Positions 50,375-59,350 are shown, numbered from the stretch's first letter. The stretch is DNA of 64,000 bases from an uncultured Thermoanaerobaculia bacterium (GCA_951813015.1 CATOTG010000006.1:1083501-1147500), one strand, 5' to 3'. Notes: generated from the letters alone by a model not told the origin. Numbers and translations are program-made.

Positions 50375-51663
50375 GCCTTGGGCGCCACGACGACGGCGGC
50401 TCGACGTTCCTGGCCGAGAGTGCGCTCGGCCAGGCCGCGAATCTGCTCTGCATCGACGCGGAGCAGCCGATCCGGTTCGGTCCAGGCGAGGGCGGGATCG
50501 TCGAGGTAGGTCGCCGCCGCGGACAGCCGGTCCGCGCACAGAGCGAGATCCTGTTCGCTGTCGCGATAGTCGAGCAGCAGAATCCGCCGCGCCCGCTCGA
50601 GTTCGGACTCGGTCGGACCCTGCGCCCGAATCGCTTCGATGTGTTCGAGGACGGCCTGCTCGACGGCTTCGGCGTTTCCGAGAGGGTCGGGCTCGCGGCT
50701 CTGACAGGTAGCGACGACGGCGAACATGGCGCAGATCTCCGTCGGCAGGATCATCGCGGATACGGACTGCGCGATCTGGCGTTCGTAGACCAGGTCGCGG
50801 TGGAGCCGGCTCGTCATCCCGGACGAGAGAATCGTCGCCAGCATGGCGCCGGCGTGCCAGTCGTCGCTGCCGTAGCCGTCCAGACACCAGGCGGAGTAGG
50901 AGCGAGGCAGTTCGATCGTGTCCTCAAGCACTTCCCGCGCCGTGCCGTGGGGGCCGATTTCCGCCGCCGGCTCGACCGGCGGCGCCTGCGGAAGCGGCGC
51001 CGCCGGGATGTCTTCGAAGTAGCGCCGTGCCTGATCGAGGGCGCGGGCGCTGTCGATGTCGCCGGCCAGGGTCAGGACCGCGTTGTTCGGCCGGTACCAG
51101 GCGCCGAAGAAGTCCCGGACCCCGTCGAGGGTCGCGGCCTCGAGGTCCTCCATGTAGCCGATCACCGGCCAGGCGTACGGATGGTTGCTGCCGTCGCTCT
51201 GGCGGTAGAGGAGTTCGCTGAGCCGTTCGATGGCAAGCCCGTAGGGCTGGTTGTCGACGCGCTGCAGCCGCTCGTTCATCACCACGGAGAGCTGGTTCTC
51301 GAACTTCTCCTGAGTCAGGGCCTCGAGCAGGAAACCGAGGCGGTCGGATTCCAGCCACAGGCCGAGCTCGAGATGGTTGGAGGGCAGAGTCTCGTAGTAG
51401 TTCGTGCGGTCGTACCAGGTCGAGCCGTTGGCGACGCCGCCGACGCTCTGGATGTGCTCGAAATGTCCGTTCTCGGAGACGTGCGCTGAGCCCTGGAACA
51501 GCATGTGTTCGAACAGGTGGGCCAGTCCGGTGCTGCCGGTGACCTCGTTCTTCGAGCCGACGTGGTACCAGATGTTCACGGCGGCCAGCGGCAGGCGCCG
51601 GTCTTCGTGAAGCACGACGCGCAGGCCGTTGGCGAGTTCGTGCTGCTCCAGGCGCCGGGTCAT
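50371..51663 (-). CDS. M16 family zinc metallopeptidase, catalytic subunit
   Basis: 430 residues. Inverzincin motif H49-L-F-E52-H53 with a probable third ligand Glu131 (V-V-M-N-E), followed by the second half-domain typical of two-domain M16B peptidases. Start M-T-R-R-L-E-Q-H-E-L-A-N-G-L-R-V is standard for cytosolic/periplasmic M16B without signal peptide. First gene of a minus-strand pair with the inactive subunit; divergent from lexA across a 119-nt region. Known relatives degrade small peptides. Confidence 0.9.
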   Translation of the reverse strand: MTRRLEQHELANGLRVVLHEDRRLPLAAVNIWYHVGSKNEVTGSTGLAHLFEHMLFQGSAHVSENGHFEHIQSVGGVANGSTWYDRTNYYETLPSNHLELGLWLESDRLGFLLEALTQEKFENQLSVVMNERLQRVDNQPYGLAIERLSELLYRQSDGSNHPYAWPVIGYMEDLEAATLDGVRDFFGAWYRPNNAVLTLAGDIDSARALDQARRYFEDIPAAPLPQAPPVEPAAEIGPHGTAREVLEDTIELPRSYSAWCLDGYGSDDWHAGAMLATILSSGMTSRLHRDLVYERQIAQSVSAMILPTEICAMFAVVATCQSREPDPLGNAEAVEQAVLEHIEAIRAQGPTESELERARRILLLDYRDSEQDLALCADRLSAAATYLDDPALAWTEPDRLLRVDAEQIRGLAERTLGQERRAAVVVAPKA

Positions 51664-51688
51664 GTGGGAGGCGTTCCGAGGTTAGGTT

Positions 51689-51708
51689 CTTTGGCGCGTG
51701 CGCCAAGG
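51689..51708. promoter_or_regulatory. Palindrome between the M16 genes and lexA
   Basis: TTGGCGC-GT-GCGCCAA is a perfect 7-bp dyad, extended by a T-G wobble and a C-G pair. It lies in the divergent region, about 26 nt from the M16 start and 37 nt before the lexA -35. It could be an operator, for LexA or another dimeric regulator. It does not match a LexA box that I recognise. Confidence 0.35.
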
Positions 51709-51744
51709 CATGCGCGAGGGTTGGTCGCGTAGTCTATGCGCCAC

Positions 51745-51773
51745 TTGTCTTACGCTCGGTTTCCGTCTAGCAT
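51745..51773 (+). promoter_or_regulatory. Candidate lexA promoter
   Basis: TTGTCT and TAGCAT with a 17-nt spacer (4 of 6 matches each). Transcription would begin at about 51780, almost on the ATG at 51783, so the lexA mRNA would be nearly leaderless. There is no Shine-Dalgarno sequence, which agrees. Confidence 0.4.
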
Positions 51774-51782
51774 CGCTTGTCG

Positions 51783-52406
51783 ATGGATGACTTCCTGACC
51801 GAGCGGCAGAAGCAGGTTCTCGACTTCGTGTGCGAGTTCGTTTCCGTGCGGGGTGTAGCGCCCACGCACCTGGAGATCCGGCGCCGGTTCGGCTACCGCT
51901 CCTACGGCACCGTCCACAAGCATCTCAAGCTGCTGCGGCAGAAGGGCTACCTTCGGGGCGGCTGGAACCAGAAGCGCGGCCTCGAGCTGACCGAGAAGAC
52001 GCTCCGTTCCCGCCGTTCGGCGCCTTTCGCCGTTCCCTTCCACGGCCGGATCGCGGCCGGTCAACCGATCGAGGCGGTGGCCGGCGTAGACGACCTGTCC
52101 GTCCCCGAGCACCTGCTCACGAAGGGTGCCTCCGGCCGGCACTACGTGCTCCAGGTGGAAGGCGACTCGATGGTCGACGACGGCATCTGTGACGGCGATC
52201 TGGTGGTCATTGCCAGGCGGGAAGAGGCCCACGCCGGTGAGTTGATCGTCGCTCTCGTCAACGACGAGGCGACCCTCAAGCGGTACTACCCCGAAGGTGC
52301 GACGGTTCGGCTGCAGCCGGCGAACGGGGAGATGGAGCCCATCTACGTTCCCGCTGACCAGCTCAGTGTCCAGGGCGTGGTCGTCGGGCTGATGCGCCGC
52401 TACTAG
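51783..52406 (+). CDS. lexA: LexA-type SOS repressor
   Basis: Autocleaving transcriptional repressor of 207 residues. N-terminal winged helix with L-T-E-R-Q-K-Q-V-L-D-F and Y-G-T-V-H-K-H-L-K-L-L; C-terminal S24 peptidase domain with scissile bond Ala92-Gly93 (R-I-A-A-G-Q-P), nucleophile Ser129 (G-D-S-M) and Lys166 (A-T-L-K-R). All required residues are present, so RecA-stimulated cleavage is expected. The ATG is chosen over an in-frame TTG 6 nt upstream because of the predicted transcription start. Divergent from the M16 pair. SOS targets are not evident nearby. Confidence 0.9.
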   Translation: MDDFLTERQKQVLDFVCEFVSVRGVAPTHLEIRRRFGYRSYGTVHKHLKLLRQKGYLRGGWNQKRGLELTEKTLRSRRSAPFAVPFHGRIAAGQPIEAVAGVDDLSVPEHLLTKGASGRHYVLQVEGDSMVDDGICDGDLVVIARREEAHAGELIVALVNDEATLKRYYPEGATVRLQPANGEMEPIYVPADQLSVQGVVVGLMRRY

Positions 52407-52525
52407 CACTAGCGCTAGAGGCCGTGCGGGCGATTGCCCGCCGACCGGCTGAACGGCCCCGCGGCGGCGGTCCCGGTCGGCGTGCACGCGGACGAAGCGG
52501 ACGACGGCGCGCTGTTCGAGCGGCG

Positions 52526-54304
52526 TCAACTGCCGCCGGCAGTCACCGTGCGGCTGGCGCTGCCCTGGGGCACGCCGTAGTACGACAGGATGCCGTCGAC
52601 GATGGCCTCGGCGACGCGCTGCCGGTAGGCGCGGGTCTTCATCAGTCGGCGATCCTGCTCGTTGCCCAGGTTGCCGACCTCGAGCAGGATCTTCGCCGGT
52701 ACGCGGTTGAAGCGGAGTTGCGCCGGCACGTAGACCCGGCGGCCCTGGAAGATCCGGTCCCGGATCGGACCGTTGTGATGGATCGCCAGGTCCGCGTCCC
52801 TGAAGCTGGCCAGCATGTGTTCGGCCAGATCGCGCGACAGCCCCTTGCTCGTGGTCCGTTCGTTGCGGGTGAAGGAAACCCGCGGCGCCGCTTTGACTTC
52901 GCGGCGGGAGGTGTAGGGAGCTCCACTCTTGCCGTAGTTGTTCGTGATGCCGACCAGTCCCGGAATGTAGACCATTGCGCCTCGCAGCGAAGGGTGCAGA
53001 GAGTCCGCGTGAATCGAGATGAAGATCACCTGGCCCGGGTCGATTCCCGCCTTTCGACGTTGGTCGTAGACCCAGTTCGCCAGGTACCAGCGGAAGTTCG
53101 TTGCCACCCTGGCGTCGTCGATCCGGTAGGGCGGATTCGTCAGCACGGCGTGACCCCGGGACTTCGGCAGCACGTCGGCGTCGGCGATCCGGAACGTCGA
53201 GCCCTCGCGGGTCGTCGGTACGACGGTGGCCGCGGTACGGCTTTCCAGCACCTTCTTGGTCCGCAGCATGATGTCGTAGACGTAGTTGCTCTCCCACAGG
53301 CCGCCTACCGGAGCACCGATGTCCCGGCCACCGTGGCCGGCATCGAGCACCACGCTCACGCCGTCGAGGTCCAGCGCAAGAACCTCGTTCTCGATTTGCT
53401 CTCCGGCGGCGCGTTGCGCCTCCCACTCCACGCGGCGCGGATGGTCCGGCGGCAGGTAGCGCGCCGAGAGCAGGTCGATGGGGATTCTGACCTCGTAGCC
53501 GACCGGCAAGTCCCTGACGTCGCCGATCCTGTTGCGCTGCTTGATCTCCCGCACCAGCTCGTTCACGTCGCTGGCGAAGAGACGGCCGGTGAATCGCATG
53601 ACGACGCTCGAGTAGAGGGCCTCGCCCGCCTTCAGCCGATAGCTCGCGTACTCGCCTTTCTCGTCCGATCCGTAGCCGGCGAAGGGTGTCGTCGCTTCCG
53701 CCCCGGCGGGTACGGTCGCCGTTCGGGGCGGCGGCGCGGGCAGCATGCCGGCAAAGGGTTCAACGAGGAGGCGGCGAGGGACGAGGATGGTCTGGCCGGG
53801 ACGGATCACGTTGCTGGTCAGGCTGTTCGCCTGCCGCAGCACCCGGTGGTTCTCGCCGGCGCCCGTGAACCACTCGGCGATGCTCCACAGGCTCTCCGCA
53901 TCGCGGCCGCGCCGGGAAGACGACACCCGGTGCTTCCAGCCGTCGGTTACTGCCTGGTCCCTTGGCAGCAGGGCACGAATCGCCAACAGCTGGCTTGCCT
54001 TCGGCAGCAGATCGAAGGGAACCCTGTAGCGGACACCGCGCTTCAGGCGCCGTACGCCGCCGTTGGCGCGGCTGAGTGCGGAGGAGTGCCTCGCGTTGCC
54101 GCAGAGTCGCTGCGCGAAGGCGAGCAGGCCTTCGTTGGCGCGCGGCTTCGCCTCGAGGTGAATCCTGCCGTTTCCAGTCATCACGGCGACCGGCGTCGGC
54201 GAACCGATCTCGGGTACCGCGACCCGCTTCGTCGCCCCTGCCCCCGCCGCTGGCAGGACAAGAGCGAGAGCCGCGGCGCAGACGATCGTCGTGCGGACCT
54301 TCAT
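52526..54304 (-). CDS. LysM-containing N-acetylmuramoyl-L-alanine amidase
   Basis: Exported cell-wall hydrolase of 592 residues. Signal peptide M-K-V-R-T-T-I-V-C-A-A-A-L-A-L-V-L-P-A-A. Two LysM-like modules follow (A-E-S-L-W-S-I-A-E-W ... I-R-P-G-Q-T-I-L-V-P around 140-195; K-A-G-E-A-L-Y-S-S-V near 230-290). The C-terminal Amidase_3 zinc domain has V-V-L-D-A-G-H-G-G (about residue 325), E in W-E-S-N-Y, S-I-H-A-D and the catalytic E in L-L-E-V-G-N-L-G-N. It cleaves the sugar-peptide amide bond in peptidoglycan. Translationally coupled to gatA by a 4-nt overlap (ATGA), an unusual partner. Its stop faces that of lexA. Confidence 0.9.
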   Translation of the reverse strand: MKVRTTIVCAAALALVLPAAGAGATKRVAVPEIGSPTPVAVMTGNGRIHLEAKPRANEGLLAFAQRLCGNARHSSALSRANGGVRRLKRGVRYRVPFDLLPKASQLLAIRALLPRDQAVTDGWKHRVSSSRRGRDAESLWSIAEWFTGAGENHRVLRQANSLTSNVIRPGQTILVPRRLLVEPFAGMLPAPPPRTATVPAGAEATTPFAGYGSDEKGEYASYRLKAGEALYSSVVMRFTGRLFASDVNELVREIKQRNRIGDVRDLPVGYEVRIPIDLLSARYLPPDHPRRVEWEAQRAAGEQIENEVLALDLDGVSVVLDAGHGGRDIGAPVGGLWESNYVYDIMLRTKKVLESRTAATVVPTTREGSTFRIADADVLPKSRGHAVLTNPPYRIDDARVATNFRWYLANWVYDQRRKAGIDPGQVIFISIHADSLHPSLRGAMVYIPGLVGITNNYGKSGAPYTSRREVKAAPRVSFTRNERTTSKGLSRDLAEHMLASFRDADLAIHHNGPIRDRIFQGRRVYVPAQLRFNRVPAKILLEVGNLGNEQDRRLMKTRAYRQRVAEAIVDGILSYYGVPQGSASRTVTAGGS

Positions 54305-55761
54305 CGAATCGCCTCCGGGTTGCATTCGAAACCGATGGTCAGCTCGACCGCTCTCGCTGCCCGCAGAGCCATCGCGTCGGCGAAGGGCGGGGCGAGGATC
54401 TGAAGACCCAGGGGAAGGCCTCGTCCGTCCAGACCGCACGGTACCGAGACTCCGGGAATCCCGACCAGGCTGGGCGGCGTGGTGAAGACGTCGGACAGGT
54501 ACATGGCCAGCGGGTCGTCCACCCGTTCTCCACGGGCGAAGGCGCCCGAGGGACAGGTTGGAGTCACCAGGAGGTCGACGGCTTCGAAGGCCTCCGCGAA
54601 CTGCTGCCGCATCGCCCCGGCGATGCGCGCGGCGCGGCCGTAGTAGGCGTCGTAGTAGCCGGAGGAGAGCGCGAACGTACCCAGGATGATCCGGCGCTTG
54701 ACCTCGCTGCCGAAGCCCTCGCTCCGGCTGTCGGTGTACATCCTCTGGAGGGAACGGGCGCTGGCGGACCGGTGTCCATAGCGACTGCCGTCGAAGCGGG
54801 CCAGGTTCGCGCTGGCCTCGCTGTTGGCGAGAACGTAGTAGGTGGCCACCGCCGCGTCGATCAAGGGAATGCTCACCTCGGCCAGCCGGGCGCCGGCTGT
54901 CTCGAGTGCGTCGAGTGCCTGCCGATAGCCCTCCGCCGCGTCCTCGTCCAGTGCCGAGGCCCGGACTTCCCGGATCGTGCCGACCGTCAGGCCTTCGATG
55001 CCGTCTTCGATCGATTCGAGATAGTCCTCGACCGGCAGTTCGCTGCACGTGGAATCGCGGGGGTCGGGGCCGGCAATCGCGCCGAGCGCCAGCGCCGCGT
55101 CCCGCACGTTTCGGGTGAGCGGTCCGATCTGGTCGAGGGACGAGGCGAAGGCCACGAGGCCGTAGCGGGAAACGCGGCCGTAGGTTGGCTTTACGCCTAC
55201 GACACCGCAGAAAGCGGCTGGTTGCCTAATCGAGCCTCCGGTATCGGAGCCCAGAGCAAGAGGCGCCTCGGTCGCCGCGACCGCGGCCGCGGAACCTCCG
55301 CTCGAACCACCGGGCGCCATGTCCAGATCCCAGGGATTGCGGGTGTCGGCCAGCCTTGAGTTCTCGCACGAGGAACCCATCGCGAACTCGTCCATGTTCA
55401 CACGGCCGACCGGCACGGCGTCGGCAGCCAGCAGACGCTCTACGGCGCCGGCGGTGTAGGGCGCGCGGTAGCCGGAGAGGATTCGGGAGCCGCAGTTCAA
55501 CTCGTGTCCGGCCAGCGACAGGTTGTCCTTGAGCGCCGTGGGCACACCGGCCAGAGGGCCGAGGGATTCCCCGGAATCCCGGCGACGGTCGATGTCGGCC
55601 GCCCGTTCGACCGCCTGGTCCCGCCAGACTTCGAGGAAGGCGCCCACCGAAGCGTCGACCTGGTCGATGCGCGCGAATGCCTGCTCGACCGTCCCGACGG
55701 CGGTGCGCTCACCCGATCGGACGGCGCCTGCCAGCGCTTCAGCGGTCATCGTCGGCCTCAC
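54301..55761 (-). CDS. gatA: Asp-tRNA(Asn)/Glu-tRNA(Gln) amidotransferase subunit A
   Basis: Glutaminase subunit of the GatCAB complex that converts Glu-tRNA(Gln) and/or Asp-tRNA(Asn) to the amide form. 486 residues. The amidase-signature triad is exact: Lys78, cis-Ser153 (G-G-S-S-G-G-S) and Ser177 (D-T-G-G-S), as in characterised bacterial GatA. The start overlaps gatC by 4 nt. An ATG four codons on is an alternative. gatB is not in the window, so the complex is encoded at two loci. Confidence 0.95.
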   Translation of the reverse strand: MRPTMTAEALAGAVRSGERTAVGTVEQAFARIDQVDASVGAFLEVWRDQAVERAADIDRRRDSGESLGPLAGVPTALKDNLSLAGHELNCGSRILSGYRAPYTAGAVERLLAADAVPVGRVNMDEFAMGSSCENSRLADTRNPWDLDMAPGGSSGGSAAAVAATEAPLALGSDTGGSIRQPAAFCGVVGVKPTYGRVSRYGLVAFASSLDQIGPLTRNVRDAALALGAIAGPDPRDSTCSELPVEDYLESIEDGIEGLTVGTIREVRASALDEDAAEGYRQALDALETAGARLAEVSIPLIDAAVATYYVLANSEASANLARFDGSRYGHRSASARSLQRMYTDSRSEGFGSEVKRRIILGTFALSSGYYDAYYGRAARIAGAMRQQFAEAFEAVDLLVTPTCPSGAFARGERVDDPLAMYLSDVFTTPPSLVGIPGVSVPCGLDGRGLPLGLQILAPPFADAMALRAARAVELTIGFECNPEAIR

Positions 55762-56063
55762 TCGGCGCCGCCGGGTGTTGCCTTGACCTGTGGCACGAGA
55801 AGGAAACGGTCGAGGGAGGCGGGTGCGTTGTCCAGAAAGTCGTCGAGAAGCGGGCGGCCTTCCGCCGGCACATCGTTCGCGTCGTCGGTCCCCTCCGGTT
55901 CGCTGTCGTCCGACGGCGCGGCCCCCGCACTGAACGCACTGAGCTGGTCGATGTAGTCGACGATCTCAGAAAGCTGGGAGGCGAACCTCGCTTCCTCAGC
56001 GGCCGAGAGCCGCAGCCTCGCCAGTTCAGCTATCCGCCGAACCTCCTCGACATCCAGAGACAC
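55758..56063 (-). CDS. gatC: Asp-tRNA(Asn)/Glu-tRNA(Gln) amidotransferase subunit C
   Basis: Small belt subunit that stabilises GatA-GatB. 101 residues: V-R-R-I-A-E-L-A-R-L-R-L and V-D-Y-I-D-Q-L conserved, then an acidic linker (S-D-D-S-E-P-E-G-T-D-D) and a C-terminal L-L-V-P-Q-V-K. Precedes gatA with a 4-nt overlap. 62 nt after the Gre-fusion gene stop on the same strand, so one transcript Gre-gatC-gatA-amidase is likely. Confidence 0.92.
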   Translation of the reverse strand: MSLDVEEVRRIAELARLRLSAAEEARFASQLSEIVDYIDQLSAFSAGAAPSDDSEPEGTDDANDVPAEGRPLLDDFLDNAPASLDRFLLVPQVKATPGGAE

Positions 56064-56125
56064 TTCGCCATAAGTCTAGCATTCCGTGCGTTCAGGTAGC
56101 CGAGACGTGGCGGAGCGAAGCGTCT

Positions 56126-58198
56126 CTACTCCGGCGCCGGACTGGCGCTTGCCAGGGTCTGGATCGCCTGCAGCGTGAACGTTTCACCGTCCATCTCGAC
56201 CTCGGCGCCCGGCTCGGAGCCCAACAGCTTGAGGGCGAGATCGGATTCGTACGAGATGATTCCGCGCTCGGGGGCGCTCTCCCAGGGGCCGAGGATGGCC
56301 AGAGTGCGCTGCTCGCCGCTTTCGGACTCCAGGATCGCCTGGTTGCCGATTCGGAGCTTGTCGCAGGCGGCGGCGGCGAGGTCGATTGGCGTGGAACGCT
56401 GGAGGTCCTGTTGCAGTTCGGTGGCCAGGGAAGTCAGGTACTCGTGGCGCTGGCGCGCGGACTTGTACTCGAAGTTCTCCCGGAGGTCGCCCAGGGCACG
56501 CGCTTCCTCGATCGCCTTGCGATTGGCGGGCAACTCCTGCTCGACCAGCTCACGCAACCTCTCCCGCTTTGTGGCGATCGAAGCCGGCAGGGCGTAGAGA
56601 TCGTCGTCGGTGTCCTGGTCAGCCAGCAGATCGGGGAACTTCAGGTGCAGCGCCGTGAGCAGAGGCTCCCGCCGGTAGTCCTCGAGCGCCGCGTGGCGTA
56701 TCGAGACCTCGGCTTGCCGAGCCTCCTCCAGGGTCAGTTCGGGCAGCAGCTTGGGCACGGTGCCGCCGGAGTCGAAGAGTGCCTTGAGGCGGAGTCGAAA
56801 CGGAGCGAAGGCTTCGTTCCGCAGCGCCTGAATCAACAGATTGAGGAGACGGTTCTGCCGGCCGTCGCGCAGTGCCGGGTCGGTCGCGGCCCCCTCCGCC
56901 AGCCAGGTGAAGGCGGCCGGCGTGCGGTGCGGCTGGACCTGAGCGCGCGCCGCGCAGCGGCGCCGCAAGTCCTCGTCGATCAACTCGGCGATCGTCCCGA
57001 TCGCCTTCGTGTCGGTCTCCAGGAGGAAGCGTTTCTCGAGCACGTCGCGCCAGTCGCTGCGACAGTCGGGCAGGACGCGGTAGGCCTGTTCACGTGGTCC
57101 TCGCGGGTCAATCGACGCGAAGAAGTCCAGCGGATCCTTCAGGCTGGCCAGGAGTTCCTCCGCCGGCCATGTCGGCTCGGCGCCGAAGCGCTCCAGAGCA
57201 CAGCGAATCTCGAATGCGAGCGCGGGCTGGCCACGCGCCAGACCCAGGCCCAGGTCGTCCAGGAACGCCGCCATCCGATCCCTCAGTTCCTGCGACTGGT
57301 TCGCCGCGCGTCGCAGCAGGCCGATCCTGGCGCGAGGGGCCGCCTGTTCGAACTCCTGCCAGAGGGAGCTCTCGGCGTCCGTTGCTTCGACCCAGCGGTA
57401 GGTCTGCCGGGAGCCGCCGGATGACAGGACCTGGGCCTGCTTGCGGGCGCTGGTCCACCAGCTCGACCAGCGGCGCGCTGGAATGATGCCGACGACGATG
57501 GCCCGCACTTCCGCGCCCGTCAACGGGCGGTCGTAGCTCTTGAGCGTCCGTTCGAGCAGCTCGGGCGGCTTCATCGCCGCCAGTTCCTCCGGCTCTTCGA
57601 GTTTGCGCCGCAGGACATGCTCCGGGGGTAGCAGGGTGAGCATCTTGCCGGCGGCGCGGAAGCCGACCGCGACTCCGTTCGCCTTCTCGAGGTCGACCTT
57701 GAAGGTCTGTAGCGGCATGTTCACCTCGGCGATGCGACCGACTCCCCTGCCTGTCATTTCGACGATGTCGCCGCGCTGGAAGGCCAGCAGGTTGCGGAGC
57801 CGGTCCACCTTGTCCCAGAGCTTGACGGTCTCCTGCCGGCCCCGGTCCAGGCCGAGCTCGTGCAGTAGCTCGCTCAGGTCGGACTCGCGGTCCCGGTAGA
57901 GCTCGTGCAGCGTGTCGAGAACGGTTTCGTAGACCTGGCCGCTACGCAGATACCGGCTGCCTGCGCCGCGGATCAGATCGAGACGTTCCGCCCACTGGCC
58001 ACGATCCTGGAGTTGGTCGTCGAGCAGTTCGAGCAGGGTCCCGACCCGTTCCCCTTCGTTTAGTCGAACGAGTCCGTTCGTGATGGCGAGGAATGTCTCG
58101 ACCGCGATCTCCCCGTCGACCGCGGCCAGCCACTCTGCCTCGACCGCGTCGATGTCACCGCCGGTCAGACTGTGTTGGATGCTTGGCGGTATCCTCAT
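56126..58198 (-). CDS. GreA/GreB-type transcript cleavage factor fused to a long N-terminal region
   Basis: 690 residues, over four times the size of GreA (about 158). The C-terminal 170 residues are Gre-like: coiled coil L-P-A-N-R-K-A-I-E-E-A-R-A-L-G-D-L-R-E-N-F-E-Y, keeping the acidic tip D and E needed to stimulate RNA cleavage in the polymerase secondary channel, and an FKBP-like end (Y-E-S-D-L-A-L-K-L-L-G). The N-terminal 500 residues are mainly helical, with a small beta region near 145-200 (R-G-D-I-V-E-M-T-G-R-G-V-G-R-I) that resembles a KOW/CarD-type module. Large Gre proteins exist in spirochetes; whether this belongs to that type is not settled. First gene of the minus-strand run; divergent from rodZ. 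Confidence 0.8.
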   Translation of the reverse strand: MRIPPSIQHSLTGGDIDAVEAEWLAAVDGEIAVETFLAITNGLVRLNEGERVGTLLELLDDQLQDRGQWAERLDLIRGAGSRYLRSGQVYETVLDTLHELYRDRESDLSELLHELGLDRGRQETVKLWDKVDRLRNLLAFQRGDIVEMTGRGVGRIAEVNMPLQTFKVDLEKANGVAVGFRAAGKMLTLLPPEHVLRRKLEEPEELAAMKPPELLERTLKSYDRPLTGAEVRAIVVGIIPARRWSSWWTSARKQAQVLSSGGSRQTYRWVEATDAESSLWQEFEQAAPRARIGLLRRAANQSQELRDRMAAFLDDLGLGLARGQPALAFEIRCALERFGAEPTWPAEELLASLKDPLDFFASIDPRGPREQAYRVLPDCRSDWRDVLEKRFLLETDTKAIGTIAELIDEDLRRRCAARAQVQPHRTPAAFTWLAEGAATDPALRDGRQNRLLNLLIQALRNEAFAPFRLRLKALFDSGGTVPKLLPELTLEEARQAEVSIRHAALEDYRREPLLTALHLKFPDLLADQDTDDDLYALPASIATKRERLRELVEQELPANRKAIEEARALGDLRENFEYKSARQRHEYLTSLATELQQDLQRSTPIDLAAAACDKLRIGNQAILESESGEQRTLAILGPWESAPERGIISYESDLALKLLGSEPGAEVEMDGETFTLQAIQTLASASPAPE

Positions 58199-58355
58199 GG
58201 GGTACGGGCGCGCCCGGTCGCGGTCCCGGCGGTCAAGGGGGCGCGTGTGCGGGCCAGTGATCGTATCAGCCGGGAGTCAAGCGGTGGCGGCCCCGGAGCC
58301 GGGAGGGACTAGAATAGGTCAGCCAGTTGTGGGCGCCAACGACGACGATGGGGAT

Positions 58356-59102
58356 ATGAGCGACGAAAATCAGGCCGCGGTCCCTGTGGGCGAGGGAGAG
58401 TCGTTCGGCTCCTGGCTTCGCAGCCAGCGTGAAGTTCGCGAGGTCGAGCTGGAGACGATCAGGCAGTCGAGCAAGATCAACATCCGATATCTGGAGGCTC
58501 TGGAACAGGATCGCTTCGACCTGTTGCCGGCGACCATCTTCGTCAAGGGCTTCCTGCGCGAGTACGCACGGATCGTCGGCCTCGATCCGGACGAGGTGCT
58601 CAACTTCTTTCTCGCCGCGTCTGCCCGGGACGATCTCGAGGGCGGGATCGAAAACCCGAGGAAGCGGTCTCCACGGTCCCCGTTTGGACGGACCGTGTTG
58701 GTCGTGCTGGTCGTGGCGGCGATTCTCGTTCTTCTCGTGTGGCGCTTCTTTCCCGAGCCGGACGGTGAGGGAGCCGAGGAGATGGAGCCGATGGCGCCGC
58801 CGATCACGCAAGAAGCGCCTCCTCCGCCCCCGCCCGTGTCGCTGCCCGAGCGGGCCTTGCGGGTCACACTCGAGTTCCGGGCCACCAGTTGGGTCGATGT
58901 TCACAGCGACGGCGAGCGCTTGGTCAGCGAGCTGCGGGTTCAGGGCGAGTCCCTGACGGTGACAGCGGACGAGGAAATCCGTCTCAAGCTCCGCAACGCC
59001 GACGCAGCGGCGATTGAGGTGAACGGCGAGCCGTTCGAGTACGACGCGGGCGACGACGGGGAGATCGTGATCCCGGCGCCGAAGGCCGACGTACCGCCTT
59101 GA
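58356..59102 (+). CDS. rodZ: RodZ-like protein (HTH, one membrane segment, DUF4115)
   Basis: Cytoskeletal membrane protein linking MreB to the cell-wall elongation complex. 248 residues: an Xre-type helix-turn-helix (about 15-90, F-G-S-W-L-R-S-Q-R-E, I-F-V-K-G-F-L-R-E-Y-A), a basic juxtamembrane segment, one membrane helix (T-V-L-V-V-L-V-V-A-A-I-L-V-L-L-V-W), a proline-rich linker and a C-terminal DUF4115-type beta domain (W-V-D-V-H-S-D-G). ATG of M-S-D-E-N-Q chosen. Two 19-bp tandem repeats overlap the stop. Upstream TAGAAT at 58310 may be its -10. Confidence 0.88.
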   Translation: MSDENQAAVPVGEGESFGSWLRSQREVREVELETIRQSSKINIRYLEALEQDRFDLLPATIFVKGFLREYARIVGLDPDEVLNFFLAASARDDLEGGIENPRKRSPRSPFGRTVLVVLVVAAILVLLVWRFFPEPDGEGAEEMEPMAPPITQEAPPPPPPVSLPERALRVTLEFRATSWVDVHSDGERLVSELRVQGESLTVTADEEIRLKLRNADAAAIEVNGEPFEYDAGDDGEIVIPAPKADVPP

Positions 59103-59133
59103 AGCGGCGGCGTTGCCTTGAAGCGGCGGCGTT
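59096..59133 (+). repeat. Exact 19-bp tandem duplication over the rodZ stop codon
   Basis: GCCTTGAAGCGGCGGCGTT occurs twice head to tail; the first copy contains the rodZ TGA. The duplication leaves the protein unchanged and extends the 3' untranslated region. Replication slippage is likely. The remaining convergent gap to the sulfatase (to 59350) shows no gene. Confidence 0.8.
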
Positions 59134-59350
59134 ACAGAAGCAGGAGCGGATCTCGGATCAATGGGCGGCGATGCGGTAGCCTCCGTGATTCCCCAGAATG
59201 ACTCGCGGCTCGGCCTGGCAGCCCGTGGCAGAAGTCCGTGTCGCACCGAGAGTGGCCAGGCACCTGCCCGGCATCGTTGCTCCTCGGTCGAACATGGCCC
59301 GATATGCTCCCTCGTGACACGTCAGGCTCACGCCGATAGGCAGGCGGTTC

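Noticed and set aside
52410-52425. CTAGCGCTAG palindrome between lexA and the amidase as terminator
   Set aside because: Only 10 bp with no loop room and no T-run on either strand; may be chance.
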